Positions 49,519-58,203 of a stretch of DNA of 64,000 nucleotides are shown here, piece by piece. Every line of letters starts with the position of its first letter. Position 1 is the stretch's first letter. The stretch spans positions 434,001 through 498,000 of the forward strand of contig NZ_CP072876.1 of assembly GCF_017968845.1 (NCBI RefSeq). The letters run 5' to 3'. Both the position numbers and the translations under genes were made by a program. This DNA comes from Microbacterium sp. NIBRBAC000506063. Its GTDB lineage: Bacteria > Actinomycetota > Actinomycetes > Actinomycetales > Microbacteriaceae. The notes beneath the pieces are model-generated. The model had not been told where the DNA came from, ran no database searches, and saw only the letters and a list, made by a program, of their open reading frames with translations.

Positions 49519-50625
49519 GTGAAGATCTCCCGCATCGCCCGCGTCGCCGCCATCGGCGCCGTCGCCTCCCTCGCCCTCGCCGGCTGTGCCGCGAACGAAG
49601 GTGACGCAGCCGTGGTTCCCTCCGAGGAGCCCAACGAGACCACGCTCTCGGGCACGATCAGCGCCACCGGCGCCTCCTCTCAGACAGCTGCCCAGGAGGC
49701 CTGGCAGGCCGGCTTCCAGCTCACCCACACCGGCGCGACGGTCAACTACGAGCCCACCGGCTCGGGCACCGGCCGCACCAACTTCCAGGAAGGCGCCAGC
49801 AACTTCATCGGCTCCGACCGCGCCTTCAACGACGATGAGATCGCCGCCGGTGGATTCGGCGCGTGCCTGACCGACGACATCGTCGAGGTTCCGCTGTACA
49901 TCTCGCCGGTCGCCGTCGCCTTCAACCTCGACGGCATCGAGAGCCTCAACCTCGACGCCGAGACCATCGCGAACATCTTCGCGGGCAACATCGCGACGTG
50001 GAACGACCCGGCCATCGCCGAGGACAACGCCGACGTCGACCTGCCGGACACCGCCATCACCCCGGTCCACCGCTCCGACCCCTCGGGCACACAGGAGACC
50101 TTCACCACCTACCTGAAGTCGGCCGCCGGTGACGTCTGGGAGCACGACCCCAGCGACGAGTGGCCGCTCTCGGGCGGCGAGGCCGCACAGGGCACCTCAG
50201 GCGTCAAGCAGGTCATCGACGCCGGTGTCGGCACGATCGGCTTCCTCGACGCCTCCCAGGCCGGCGGCTTCGGCCAGGTGCACATCGAGGTCCAGGGCGA
50301 GTTCGTCGCCTACTCGGCCGAGGCGGCATCCGCCCTCGTCGAGGGGTCGCCGCTGCGCGAGGGCCGCGGCGCCGGTGACCTCGTCTTCGACGTCGACCCG
50401 GCCGCCGCTCCCGCCGGCGCCTACCCGATCGCCCTGGTGAGCTACCTCATCGCCTGCGAGCAGTACGAGGACGCGAACACCGCCGCGATCGTGAAGGAGT
50501 ATTTCGCGTTCATGGCCAGCGCGGAGGGTCAGGCCGCCGCCGCCGCGAACGCCGGCAACGCCCCGATCTCGGAGGGCCTGCGCGAGAAGGCGCTCGCTGC
50601 GATCGATCTGATCCAGGTCGGCTGA
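49519..50625 (+). CDS. pstS: Phosphate-binding lipoprotein PstS, copy 1
   Basis: Extracellular phosphate-binding component of the Pst importer, 368 residues. Lipoprotein signal with lipobox LAGC (~20-23). Phosphate-binding motifs: TISATGASSQ, EPTGSGTGRTNF, FIGSDRAF and HRSDPSGTQETFTTYL. GTG start. It has its own PHO box and is followed by a strong terminator, so it is probably transcribed mostly alone. About 70% identical by eye to the next gene, including upstream bases (CCGATCGAAACGGAT), showing a tandem duplication. Confidence 0.95.
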   Translation: MKISRIARVAAIGAVASLALAGCAANEGDAAVVPSEEPNETTLSGTISATGASSQTAAQEAWQAGFQLTHTGATVNYEPTGSGTGRTNFQEGASNFIGSDRAFNDDEIAAGGFGACLTDDIVEVPLYISPVAVAFNLDGIESLNLDAETIANIFAGNIATWNDPAIAEDNADVDLPDTAITPVHRSDPSGTQETFTTYLKSAAGDVWEHDPSDEWPLSGGEAAQGTSGVKQVIDAGVGTIGFLDASQAGGFGQVHIEVQGEFVAYSAEAASALVEGSPLREGRGAGDLVFDVDPAAAPAGAYPIALVSYLIACEQYEDANTAAIVKEYFAFMASAEGQAAAAANAGNAPISEGLREKALAAIDLIQVG

Positions 50626-50652
50626 CGACGCACCGCCTCGGCGGACACACAT

Positions 50653-50705
50653 CGTGCCCCGCCCTGCCTCCGGGGGTCCCTCCCGGCGGTGCAGGGCGGG
50701 GCACG
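50653..50705 (+). terminator. Terminator between the two pstS genes
   Basis: A perfect 15-bp inverted repeat (50653-50667 with 50691-50705) and a GC-rich 23-base loop, starting 28 bases after the first pstS. Confidence 0.85.
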
Positions 50706-50719
50706 TTCGTGCCCGAGTC

Positions 50720-50741
50720 GTTCACCTGCTGTTCACCTGCG
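50720..50741 (+). promoter_or_regulatory. PHO box upstream of the second pstS
   Basis: Two nearly identical adjacent 11-base repeats, GTTCACCTGCT and GTTCACCTGCG, the clearest PHO box in the window. It lies 88-109 bases before the second pstS start and shows that this copy and pstCAB have their own phosphate-regulated promoter. Confidence 0.82.
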
Positions 50742-50828
50742 CGGATCATTCTCGTTAACCGTCCCGCCTACCTTCTGGGTGTGGCCCGCTTCGGGCCGGT
50801 CCCCATTCCCGATCGAAACGGATCCTCT

Positions 50829-51935
50829 GTGCAGGTCACTCGCGTCGCCCGCATCCTCGCCGCCGGTGCCGTCTGCTCGCTCCTCCTGGCCGGCTGCGCC
50901 CTGAACGAGCGTCCCGGCGATGCGCCGCCGGCGGCATCCGTCCTCTCCGGCACGATCAGCGCCACCGGCGCCTCCTCGCAGGTCGCCGCGCAGGAGGCGT
51001 GGATGGCCGGATTCCAGACCGCGAACGTGCGCGTCACAGTCAACTACGAGCCGACGGGCTCGGGTACCGGCCGCGCGAACTTCCAGGCCGGAGCGAGCAG
51101 CTTCGTCGGCTCCGACCGCGCCTTCACCGACGACGAGATCGCCGCCGGAGGCTTCCGCGCCTGCATCGGCGATGAGCTTGTCGAGGTCCCCCTCTACATC
51201 TCTCCCGTCGTGGTCGCCTTCCACCTCGACGGCATCGACACGCTCGACCTCGCTCCGGACACGCTCGCGAGCATCTTCGCCGGCCGCATCACCCGCTGGA
51301 ACGATGCCGCCATCGCAGCCGACAACCCCGAGGTCGCGCTGCCCGACCTGGCGATCAGCCCCGTGCATCGCTCCGACCCCTCCGGGACGCAGGAGACGTT
51401 CACCCGCTACCTGGCCCTGACCGCGCCGGATGCCTGGACGCACGGCATCACGGACAAGTGGCCGATCACCGGGGGCGAGTCGGCCCAGGGCATCGCCGGT
51501 GTCAAGCAGGTCATCACCGCCGGCCGCGGCACGATCGGCTTCCTCGACGCCTCTCAGGCAAGCGGATTCGGTCAGGCACGACTGCTGGTCGCAGGAGAGT
51601 TCGTCGCCTTCTCCGCCGAAGCCGCCGCCGCACTCGTGGAGAACTCGCCGCTGCGCGAGGGCCGCGCCGCGGGCGACCTCGTGTTCGACGTGGACCCGGC
51701 ATCCGCTCCTGCAGGCTCCTACCCGATCGCCCTCGTGAGCTATCTCATCGGATGCCAGCAGTACGCCGATGCCGGCACCGCAGCGCTCGTCAAGAGCTAC
51801 ATGACCCACATGGCCAGCCCCGAGGGGCAGGCCGCCGCGGCGGCCAACGCCGGCAACACCCCCATCTCGGAGGGCCTTCGCGAGAAGGTGCTCGCCGCCA
51901 TCGACCTGATCCGGGTCGGGACCGAGGAGCCATGA
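50829..51935 (+). CDS. pstS: Phosphate-binding lipoprotein PstS, copy 2
   Basis: Second phosphate-binding protein, 368 residues, same layout as copy 1: lipobox LAGC, TISATGASSQ, EPTGSGTGRANF, FVGSDRAF, HRSDPSGTQETFTRYL. Differences cluster on the surface (RITRWNDAAIAADNPEVALP). GTG start. The stop overlaps the pstC start by four bases (ATGA), so it heads the pstSCAB operon. The two copies may differ in affinity or expression, which is inference. Confidence 0.95.
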   Translation: MQVTRVARILAAGAVCSLLLAGCALNERPGDAPPAASVLSGTISATGASSQVAAQEAWMAGFQTANVRVTVNYEPTGSGTGRANFQAGASSFVGSDRAFTDDEIAAGGFRACIGDELVEVPLYISPVVVAFHLDGIDTLDLAPDTLASIFAGRITRWNDAAIAADNPEVALPDLAISPVHRSDPSGTQETFTRYLALTAPDAWTHGITDKWPITGGESAQGIAGVKQVITAGRGTIGFLDASQASGFGQARLLVAGEFVAFSAEAAAALVENSPLREGRAAGDLVFDVDPASAPAGSYPIALVSYLIGCQQYADAGTAALVKSYMTHMASPEGQAAAAANAGNTPISEGLREKVLAAIDLIRVGTEEP

Positions 51936-52903
51936 GCATGAACGAGACTACGGCGCAGGCCATCGTGGAGCCACCCGCACCGATCCGAGCGAAGCAGCGT
52001 CTGGGCGACCGTGTCTTCAGCGGCACCGCACTGGGCGCTGGATTGATCATCCTGCTGGTCCTGGCCGGAGTCGCGGTCTTCCTGATCATTCAGAGCATGC
52101 CGGCCTTCCAGGCCGACACCTCCAACAACCACATTCTGCGCGGCGAGTCCTTCTGGCCGTATGTATGGCCCCTCGTCTTCGGCACCTTGTGGGCATCGAT
52201 CATCGCGCTCGTGGTCGCCACGCCGATCGCCCTGGGCATCGCCCTGTTCATCTCGCACTACGCACCGCGCCGACTCGCCTCGGCCCTCGGCTATGTGGTG
52301 GATCTGCTGGCCGCCGTCCCCTCCGTCGTCTACGGGCTGTGGGGTGGTCTGGTGCTGGCACCCATGCTCCAGCCCGTCTACGCGTGGCTGAACGAGAATC
52401 TCGGCTGGATCCCGTTCTTCGCCGGGGTCGTCTCCCCCACCGGTCGCACGATCCTCACCGCCGCCCTGGTGCTGTCGGTGATGATCATTCCGATCATGAC
52501 CGCGATCAGCCGCGAGGTGTTCCTGCAGACACCGACCCTCCATGAGGAGGCGGCGCTCGCCCTCGGCGCCACCCGCTGGGAGATGGTGCGCATGGCGGTG
52601 CTCCCCTTCGCCCGCGGCGGCATGGTCTCGGCGGCGATGCTCGCTCTCGGTCGCGCTCTGGGCGAGACGATGGCCGTGACGATGGTGCTCTCGCCGTCCG
52701 CCGTGGTGAGCTTCCTCCTGCTGACCTCCACGAACCCGACGCCGATCCCCGCGAACATCGCCCTGGCCTTCCCCGAGGCGCACGGCGAGGGCGTGAACAC
52801 CCTCATCGCGACGGGATTGATCCTGTTCATCGTTACCTTCGCCGTCAATGCGCTCGCGCGCTGGATCGTCGCGCGGCGCGCCGAGTTCTCGGGAGCGAAC
52901 TGA
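51932..52903 (+). CDS. pstC: Phosphate ABC transporter permease PstC
   Basis: A 323-residue inner-membrane permease with six to seven hydrophobic segments and the EAA loop HEEAALALGATRWEMVRMA (~200-218). Conserved motifs include AAVPSVVYGLWGG (~122-134) and GRALGETMAVTMV. It pairs with PstA. One base separates its stop from the pstA start. Confidence 0.95.
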   Translation: MSMNETTAQAIVEPPAPIRAKQRLGDRVFSGTALGAGLIILLVLAGVAVFLIIQSMPAFQADTSNNHILRGESFWPYVWPLVFGTLWASIIALVVATPIALGIALFISHYAPRRLASALGYVVDLLAAVPSVVYGLWGGLVLAPMLQPVYAWLNENLGWIPFFAGVVSPTGRTILTAALVLSVMIIPIMTAISREVFLQTPTLHEEAALALGATRWEMVRMAVLPFARGGMVSAAMLALGRALGETMAVTMVLSPSAVVSFLLLTSTNPTPIPANIALAFPEAHGEGVNTLIATGLILFIVTFAVNALARWIVARRAEFSGAN

Positions 52904-52904
52904 C

Positions 52905-54017
52905 ATGACCACCACCGCACCCGCTCCGGACGCGAGCACGGCCTCGAGGGTCCTCCCGTCCACCACCGCAGGACTCACCGCCGGTCGCCTTCCCAAGTGG
53001 GGGCCCTGGGCGCTGTTGGGCGCGTCGATGCTCACCTCGATCATCGTCTTCGGTGTCGCCTCGATCGGGCGTGACCTCGTCGACTTCAACATCGGCGGCG
53101 CGCTCTTCGTCGGGATCCTCATCTACATGGTGCTGATCACGGTCGTCTCGGCGATCGCCGAAAGCCGCCGCAAGGCGGTGGACCGCCTGATGACCGCGCT
53201 CGTCTCCACAGCGTTCCTCATCGCGCTGCTGCCGCTGATCTCGCTGCTGTGGACCGTGACGATCAACGGCATCACCCGCTTCGATCCGGAGTTCTTCACG
53301 CACTCGATGCGCAACGTCGTCGGCGCCGGGGCGGAATCGCGCACGCCATGTGGGGCACGCTCCTGATCACCCTCACCGCGACGGTGATCGCCGTGCCGAT
53401 CGGCCTCATGACCTCGATCTACCTCGTCGAGTACGGTCGCGGCAGACTCGCCCGCGCGATCACGTTCTTCGTGGACGTCATGACGGGGATCCCGTCGATC
53501 GTGGCCGGTCTGTTCATCTACTCGGTCTTCGCCCTGATCATCCGTCCCGGCATCTCGATGGGCTTCATGGGCGCGCTCGCGCTGACCGTGCTCATGATCC
53601 CGGTGGTCGTGCGCGGCAGCGAAGAACTCCTCCGAATAGTGCCGAACGAGCTGCGCGAGGCCTCCTATGCCCTGGGCGTGCCGAAGTGGCTGACGATCCT
53701 CAAGGTGGTCATCCCCACCTCGATCGCCGGCATCACCACGACCGTCATGCTCGCCATCGCCCGTGTCATCGGCGAGACGGCGCCCCTGCTGCTGACGGCC
53801 GGCTACACGATGAGCCTGAACACGAACCTGTTCGCCAACCAGATGATGACCCTGCCGGTGTTCGTCTACAACCAGTTCATGAACCCGGGAACCAACACCG
53901 AAGCCGCGCTCGAGCGCGCCTGGGCGGGGCGCTGACCCTCATCCTGATCGTCATGGTGCTCAACCTCGTCGCCCGGCTCGTGGCGAAGTTCTTCGCCCCA
54001 AGACATCCGGCCGCTGA
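52905..54017 (+). CDS. pstA: Phosphate ABC transporter permease PstA (three frame breaks)
   Basis: Partner permease, ~371 residues after repair. Motifs: [19 protein letters not shown], the EAA loop [19 protein letters not shown] and [14 protein letters not shown]. Breaks: GGGG at ~53327-53332 ([15 protein letters not shown]), GGGG at ~53929 ([14 protein letters not shown]) and CCCC near 53998 (FFAP-KTSGR stop at 54017). Each is one base short. With PstC it forms the phosphate channel. Confidence 0.93.
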
Positions 54018-54045
54018 GCCTGAACCCCACCCGAAGGAAAACGCA

Positions 54046-54824
54046 ATGTCCAAGAGCATTGAAGTCAACGACCTCAACGTCTACTACGGCGACTTCCTCG
54101 CCGTCGAAGGCGTGTCCCTGGAGATCCAGCCGCGCAGCGTCACCGCGTTCATCGGACCCTCCGGATGCGGCAAGTCGACCTTCCTGCGCACCCTCAACCG
54201 CATGCACGAGGTGATCCCGGGCGCCCGCGTCCAGGGTGAGGTGCTGCTGGACGGCAAGGATCTCTACGCCCCGGCGTCGATCCGGTGCTCGTCCGCCGCC
54301 AGGTGGGCATGGTGTTCCAGCGCCCCAACCCCTTCCCCACGATGTCGATCCGCGACAACGTGCTCGCGGGGGTCAAGCTCAACAACACCCGGATCTCGAA
54401 GTCGGATGCCGACGACCTCGTCGAGCGGGCGCTCGGTGGAGCCAACCTCTGGAACGAGGTCAAGGATCGCCTCGACCGTCCCGGTTCGGGCCTCTCGGGC
54501 GGTCAGCAGCAGCGCCTGTGCATCGCCCGGGCGATCGCCGTCGAGCCCGAGGTCATCCTCATGGACGAGCCATGCTCGGCGCTGGACCCCATCTCGACCT
54601 ATGCGATCGAAGAGCTCATCGGCGAGCTCAAGAACGAGTTCACGGTCGTCATCGTCACGCACAACATGCAGCAGGCCTCGCGCGTGTCCGATCGGACGGC
54701 CTTCTTCAACATCGCCGGCACCGGCAAGCCCGGCAAGCTCATCGAATACGACGACACGACGACGATCTTCACGACTCCGGCCGTGCAGGCCACCGAGGAC
54801 TACGTCTCCGGCCGCTTCGGGTAG
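54046..54824 (+). CDS. pstB: Phosphate ABC transporter ATPase PstB (one frame break)
   Basis: ATP-binding subunit of the Pst importer, ~259 residues after repair. Walker [10 protein letters not shown] (~37-45), Q-loop [15 protein letters not shown], signature [14 protein letters not shown], Walker [15 protein letters not shown]-loop [10 protein letters not shown], and a C-terminal [18 protein letters not shown]. The break near 54273 (CCGG for CCGGG) joins DGKDLYAP to [12 protein letters not shown]. Last gene of the operon, followed by a strong terminator. Confidence 0.94.
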
Positions 54825-54828
54825 TCGC

Positions 54829-54882
54829 CGAAAGAGCCCTCCGGCCGCCGCTCGAAAGCGAGGCGGCCGGAGGGCTCTTTCG
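54829..54882. terminator. Terminator of the pst operon (bidirectional)
   Basis: A perfect 21-bp stem (54829-54849 with 54862-54882), ending CTCTTTCG, lies between convergent pstB and the lipoprotein gene. Confidence 0.93.
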
Positions 54883-54889
54883 TTCAGGG

Positions 54890-55708
54890 TCAGAACCCGA
54901 AGAGCGAGCCGTCCAGGATGTCGTCCGCAGCGGGAGCCTCGACCGATACCGGCTCACCCCATGCGCTCATGCTCATCGTCACGGTGCCGCCGACGCTCTC
55001 GGACACGATGCGGCGCGGCAGATCGTCCAGGCCTACGTAGAACTCGTACTCGACGGTCTCGCCCAGGCCGGCTTCCTCCGCCGCATCCATGTCGACGCCT
55101 TCCAGCTCCATCATGCTCTCGGTGTCGAGAACCAGGGTGTAGACGTAGGTCTCGACGCCGTCGATCGTCACCGTCTCATCCGCCACGGAGAAGTCCCTGA
55201 GCGCCTCGGCATAGGCGTCGAACGATCCGTACTGCTCGAGGAAGCCGTCCGCGAGATCCGTGAAGCCCTCTCCCGACTCGGTGGCGTTGGCGGGGTCGAT
55301 CTCGATGAACTTGCCCGCCGTCAGCTCGCCCATGCCCAGGTAGACGAGGCCGTCGACGAAGCGCATCTCCATCTCGCCCAGCCCGGGCATCTCCATGGTC
55401 ATGCCCATCAGTAAGTCCTCGGCGTTGTCGCTGAAGACCATCTCGCCCTTCGCCTGGACGTCCTCACCCTCGATCTGCATCGAGGTCTCGAACTGCGCGC
55501 TCCCGGCGGCCAGCTGGGCGGCGGCGATGCGCTCCGCGAAGTCCTCGGCGCTCAGCAGTGCGGAGCCATCCGGCTCGGCCTCTGCCGCGGGCGAGCTCTG
55601 AGGCGTGCTCTCGACGGTGGGCGCGGGTGAGGAACAGGCGGCGAGCCCGAAGACGGCGGTGACGGCGAACGCCGCGATCGCAAGGGATTTCCTGGTGATT
55701 GAGGTCAT
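54890..55708 (-). CDS. LppX/LprG-like lipoprotein
   Basis: A 272-residue lipoprotein: signal with lipobox LAAC (~22-25), a Ser/Pro/Glu-rich linker (~26-50), then a beta-barrel-like domain ([50 protein letters not shown]) resembling the LppX/LprAFG lipid-binding family of actinobacteria. Members carry lipids across the cell wall in mycobacteria; here the ligand is unknown. ATG at 55708. It is convergent with pstB. Confidence 0.8.
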   Translation of the reverse strand: MTSITRKSLAIAAFAVTAVFGLAACSSPAPTVESTPQSSPAAEAEPDGSALLSAEDFAERIAAAQLAAGSAQFETSMQIEGEDVQAKGEMVFSDNAEDLLMGMTMEMPGLGEMEMRFVDGLVYLGMGELTAGKFIEIDPANATESGEGFTDLADGFLEQYGSFDAYAEALRDFSVADETVTIDGVETYVYTLVLDTESMMELEGVDMDAAEEAGLGETVEYEFYVGLDDLPRRIVSESVGGTVTMSMSAWGEPVSVEAPAADDILDGSLFGF

Positions 55709-55797
55709 CCGACCATCATAGATTCGCCGTGGAACGTGAGAACGCCACGGATGTCGCTGCCCCCTACCCCGGCACGATGACGGATGCAGCAGGCCTG

Positions 55798-56681
55798 TCA
55801 GTCGCGCGGCGACAGCAGGTAGGCGTTCAGCTCCGCGGTCAGTGCCGCATCGACGGGCACCTCTGCGCCATCGATCGCGGTGATCGGGGCGGCCAGACGG
55901 ACGCTGGAGACCAGCCACGCGGCATCCGCCCTCTGCAGGTCGGAGACCGGGATCAGCGCATAGCCGGCCTCCTCGCCCGCGCGGCAAGGTGCTCGTACAC
56001 GCTGAGCTGCGTCGTGCCGTGGAGGATCCCGCCCGTCGGAGCGGGCGTGACGAAGCGCCCGTCGATCCGCAGGATGAGCGAGGCGGTCGGCGCCTCGAGG
56101 ACGAAGCCATCGCTGGTGACGAAGATCGCGTCGTCCGCGCCGCGGCGATGTGCCTCGCGGAGCGCGGCCATGTTCACCGCGTACGAGAGCGTCTTGGCGC
56201 CCAGCAGGAGCCAGGGCGCGCGCTCGGCGGCACCGCTGTCCAGGCCGCGGTCGAGGGTCACGACCCGTACGCCGTCGACACGTGCAGCGGAGAAATCGGA
56301 TGCCGGAGCCGCCGTCACCCAGGCCGTCGGCGTCGGCCCCTTCTCCACGCCCCGGCTGAGGATGAGCTTGATCACTGCCTCGCCGGGCGGGCAGTCGGCC
56401 GCGGCGAGAGCGATCGCCTGCCGCCACTGCTCCGGCTGGGGTGCCGGCAGATCGCACAGCCGCGCGGAGTGCGCGAGGCGCTCGAGGTGCGGCGTCACCT
56501 CCTGGGCGTGTCCGTCGATCACGCCGATCGACTCGAAGACGCCGTCACCGCGCTGGGTGCTGAGCTCTCCGACGCTGAGCGCCGGGGCTGTCGCATCCAC
56601 CCGGGCGAAGCTTCCGGTGAAGTCCGTGTCTGCGGCATCCGCCGGTGCCGGGTCTATCATCAGCGCGAATCGCCAGGTCAT
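55798..56681 (-). CDS. pabC: Aminodeoxychorismate lyase-like class IV aminotransferase (one frame break)
   Basis: PLP-dependent fold-type IV enzyme, ~294 residues. PabC releases p-aminobenzoate from aminodeoxychorismate for folate synthesis. Motifs: RGDGVFESIGV near the N-terminus, LLGAKTLSYAVNMAALREA (PLP Lys) and DGFVLEAPTASLILRI. The break near 55980 (CCCGCGCG) joins HLAAR to GEEAGYALIPVSDLQ. Branched-chain or D-amino-acid aminotransferases share the fold, so the exact role is likely but not certain. Confidence 0.82.
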
Positions 56682-56727
56682 GGTTCGAGCTTAGAGGGAG
56701 CAGGGAATACCCGGCGCCGGCACGCGT

Positions 56728-56822
56728 TACACTAGTTCGGCCGGGCCGCAGTAACCCCGGGCTCCAACTTCTGCCGCTACGAGCGGCCTTCCGCCGAGAG
56801 GCGTTCTGCGGCCCGGCTTTTC
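56728..56822 (+). ncRNA. Candidate structured small RNA with promoter and terminator
   Basis: A TACACT -10-like box (56728-56733) is followed at 56740 by a segment whose ends pair perfectly over 12 bases (GCCGGGCCGCAG 56740-56751 with CTGCGGCCCGGC 56806-56817) and which is followed by TTTT. Inside are two clean hairpins: GCCGCT-ACG-AGCGGC (56773-56787) and CGCC-GAGA-GGCG (56792-56803, GNRA loop). The result is an ~80-nt multi-branched RNA in an otherwise gene-free gap. I do not recognise a family. On the other strand it would be a pabC leader, but the T-run favours the plus strand. Confidence 0.45.
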
Positions 56823-56843
56823 CTTTGCCCGCAGCAGCTCAGC

Positions 56844-57473
56844 TCAACTCAGCGCGTCGCGACGCCAGAGGGCCGCTGCGGCGGCGAGATCCTCCGCGTA
56901 GACCGACAGGCGCAGGGCACGCCGGGTGAAGGCGCTCGCACGCTCGGGCTCCGTGGCCTCGTAGTCGTCCGCCGCGTGCGTCGCGCCGGCGGCCTGCACC
57001 CGGCAGAATGCCGCCGCGCGCTCGAGGGCGACCGCGAAGTCGCCGCGGAAGACCCCGCGCAGGATCGTGTCAATGAGCGTGACGAGCTCGGCAGGGCTCG
57101 CCGGGGTCGGCGCCCCCGCGATGACCTCGTCCGCCGATCGCAGCTCGGCACGTCCGCGCTCGTAGAGGAGCGCCGCCGTCTGCGGATCGGAGTGGATCGC
57201 CAGCTGGATCAGGTGCAGACGCCAGAGCGCACCCGGCAGGGAGCGTGCCGGCGCGTGCGACCAGAGCTCGGCGATCTCGTCGATCCCGTGCTCGGCGGTG
57301 AATGCGACGAGCCGGGCGGCGCTATCGCCCGTCTCGTCGGCACGAGCGCGGGCGAGGAGAGCGGATGCCGTCGCATGCGCGACCCGCGACGCCTCCACCG
57401 CGTCGTGCGCCCCGACGATGTTGTCGAAGGCGCTGGAGGGCCGGCGAACCGGACGGCGATGGAGAGCGGACAC
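56844..57473 (-). CDS. Conserved actinobacterial protein of unknown function
   Basis: A 209-residue mostly helical protein without signal or membrane segments. Recognisable stretches: SSAFDNIVGAHDAVEASRVAH near the start, LPGALWRLHLIQLAIHSDP in the middle and LRLSVYAEDLAAAAALWRRD at the end. Similar proteins in this group are often given unreliable names such as RNA polymerase subunit; nothing here supports that. ATG at 57473. Confidence 0.65.
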   Translation of the reverse strand: MSALHRRPVRRPSSAFDNIVGAHDAVEASRVAHATASALLARARADETGDSAARLVAFTAEHGIDEIAELWSHAPARSLPGALWRLHLIQLAIHSDPQTAALLYERGRAELRSADEVIAGAPTPASPAELVTLIDTILRGVFRGDFAVALERAAAFCRVQAAGATHAADDYEATEPERASAFTRRALRLSVYAEDLAAAAALWRRDALS

Positions 57474-57586
57474 CGAACCAGGGTACGCGCATTCAGAATG
57501 CAGCGGCCCCGGAGGAGCGGTGTCGGAGCCACTGCGTAGTCTCCTCCTACTGGCTCGGAGAGGATCACGTGTGGTGGATCAAGAGG

Positions 57587-57657
57587 TGCCCCGGGGAATT
57601 CCGACATCCCGACCCACCGGTTAAAAGCCGGTTGCTCTGCCTCTGAGCTACGGGGGC
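57587..57657 (-). tRNA. tRNA-Lys-like gene (TTT anticodon), atypical T-arm
   Basis: Minus-strand cloverleaf: acceptor GCCCCCG, D-arm GCTCAGAGGCAGAGC, anticodon arm ACCGG-CTTTTAA-CCGGT giving TTT. The 3' acceptor strand reads CGGGGCA, one G short of full pairing with GCCCCCG, which fits the G/C-run errors seen elsewhere. The T-loop reads GTCGGAA instead of the usual TTCGAAT, and the T-stem has one mismatch. It may be a divergent or decayed tRNA rather than the housekeeping Lys tRNA. Confidence 0.5.
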
Positions 57658-57671
57658 AGACGCCCACGCAG

Positions 57672-58137
57672 AAGACGTGCGGCACCTGTGGAGAGTCTAA
57701 ACCACTCGCAGATCTCAACCGAAAGCGTTCACGGCCGGACGGGTTGCAGGAGACCTGTCGTGAGTGCAATCGCGAGGCGTCGCGCCGCTACCACCGACGC
57801 AATCGCGAGCGCCATGTGCAAGTGATCCGTGAACGCACGCTGGCTCAGCGCAAGATAAACCTGCAGCTGATCGCCGAGTACCTGCGGACTCATCCCTGTG
57901 TCGACTGCGGTATCAGCGACATCCGAGTCCTGGACTTCGATCACCGCCCGACACTGTCAAACGCGGCGGTGTCCCGGTCCTCGCCAAGAACGGGTACAGC
58001 ACGACCGTCGTCCTGGGAGAGATCGCCAAGTGCGACGTGCGCTGCCGAAACTGCCACGCCATCGTGACTTACGAGCGGATGGGCGACAACTGGCGCTCGG
58101 ACGCGATCGAGAACTCGTCGACGGATCGGCTCGAGTG
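57672..58137 (+). CDS. HNH endonuclease-like gene, start missing or unclear (one frame break)
   Basis: The frame encodes an N-terminal zinc ribbon (KTCGTCGESKPLADLNRKRS, then CRECNREASRRYHRRN), and an HNH-like domain: CVDCGISDIRVLDFDHRP, then after a break near 57949 (one C short) RGGVPVLAKNGYST, GEIAKCDVRCRNCHAIVTYER and the end STDRLE. His and CxxC spacing match small actinobacterial HNH proteins. No ATG, GTG or TTG in frame precedes the first CxxC; the frame runs back into the tRNA-Lys-like gene. The first usable start, TTG 57744, would drop the first CxxC. So the gene is either 5'-truncated or has an unseen error. Confidence 0.55.
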
Positions 58138-58203
58138 AGGTGTCGCCCACCGGTAGCCGAGGGACGGGTCAGCGGCTGCAGCGGGACTGCATGTGCCTGA
58201 GCG

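Noticed and set aside
57540..58140. A prophage or integrative element at the tRNA-Lys-like gene
   Set aside because: No integrase, no direct repeat of the tRNA end and no phage genes are visible; only one HNH fragment is present.
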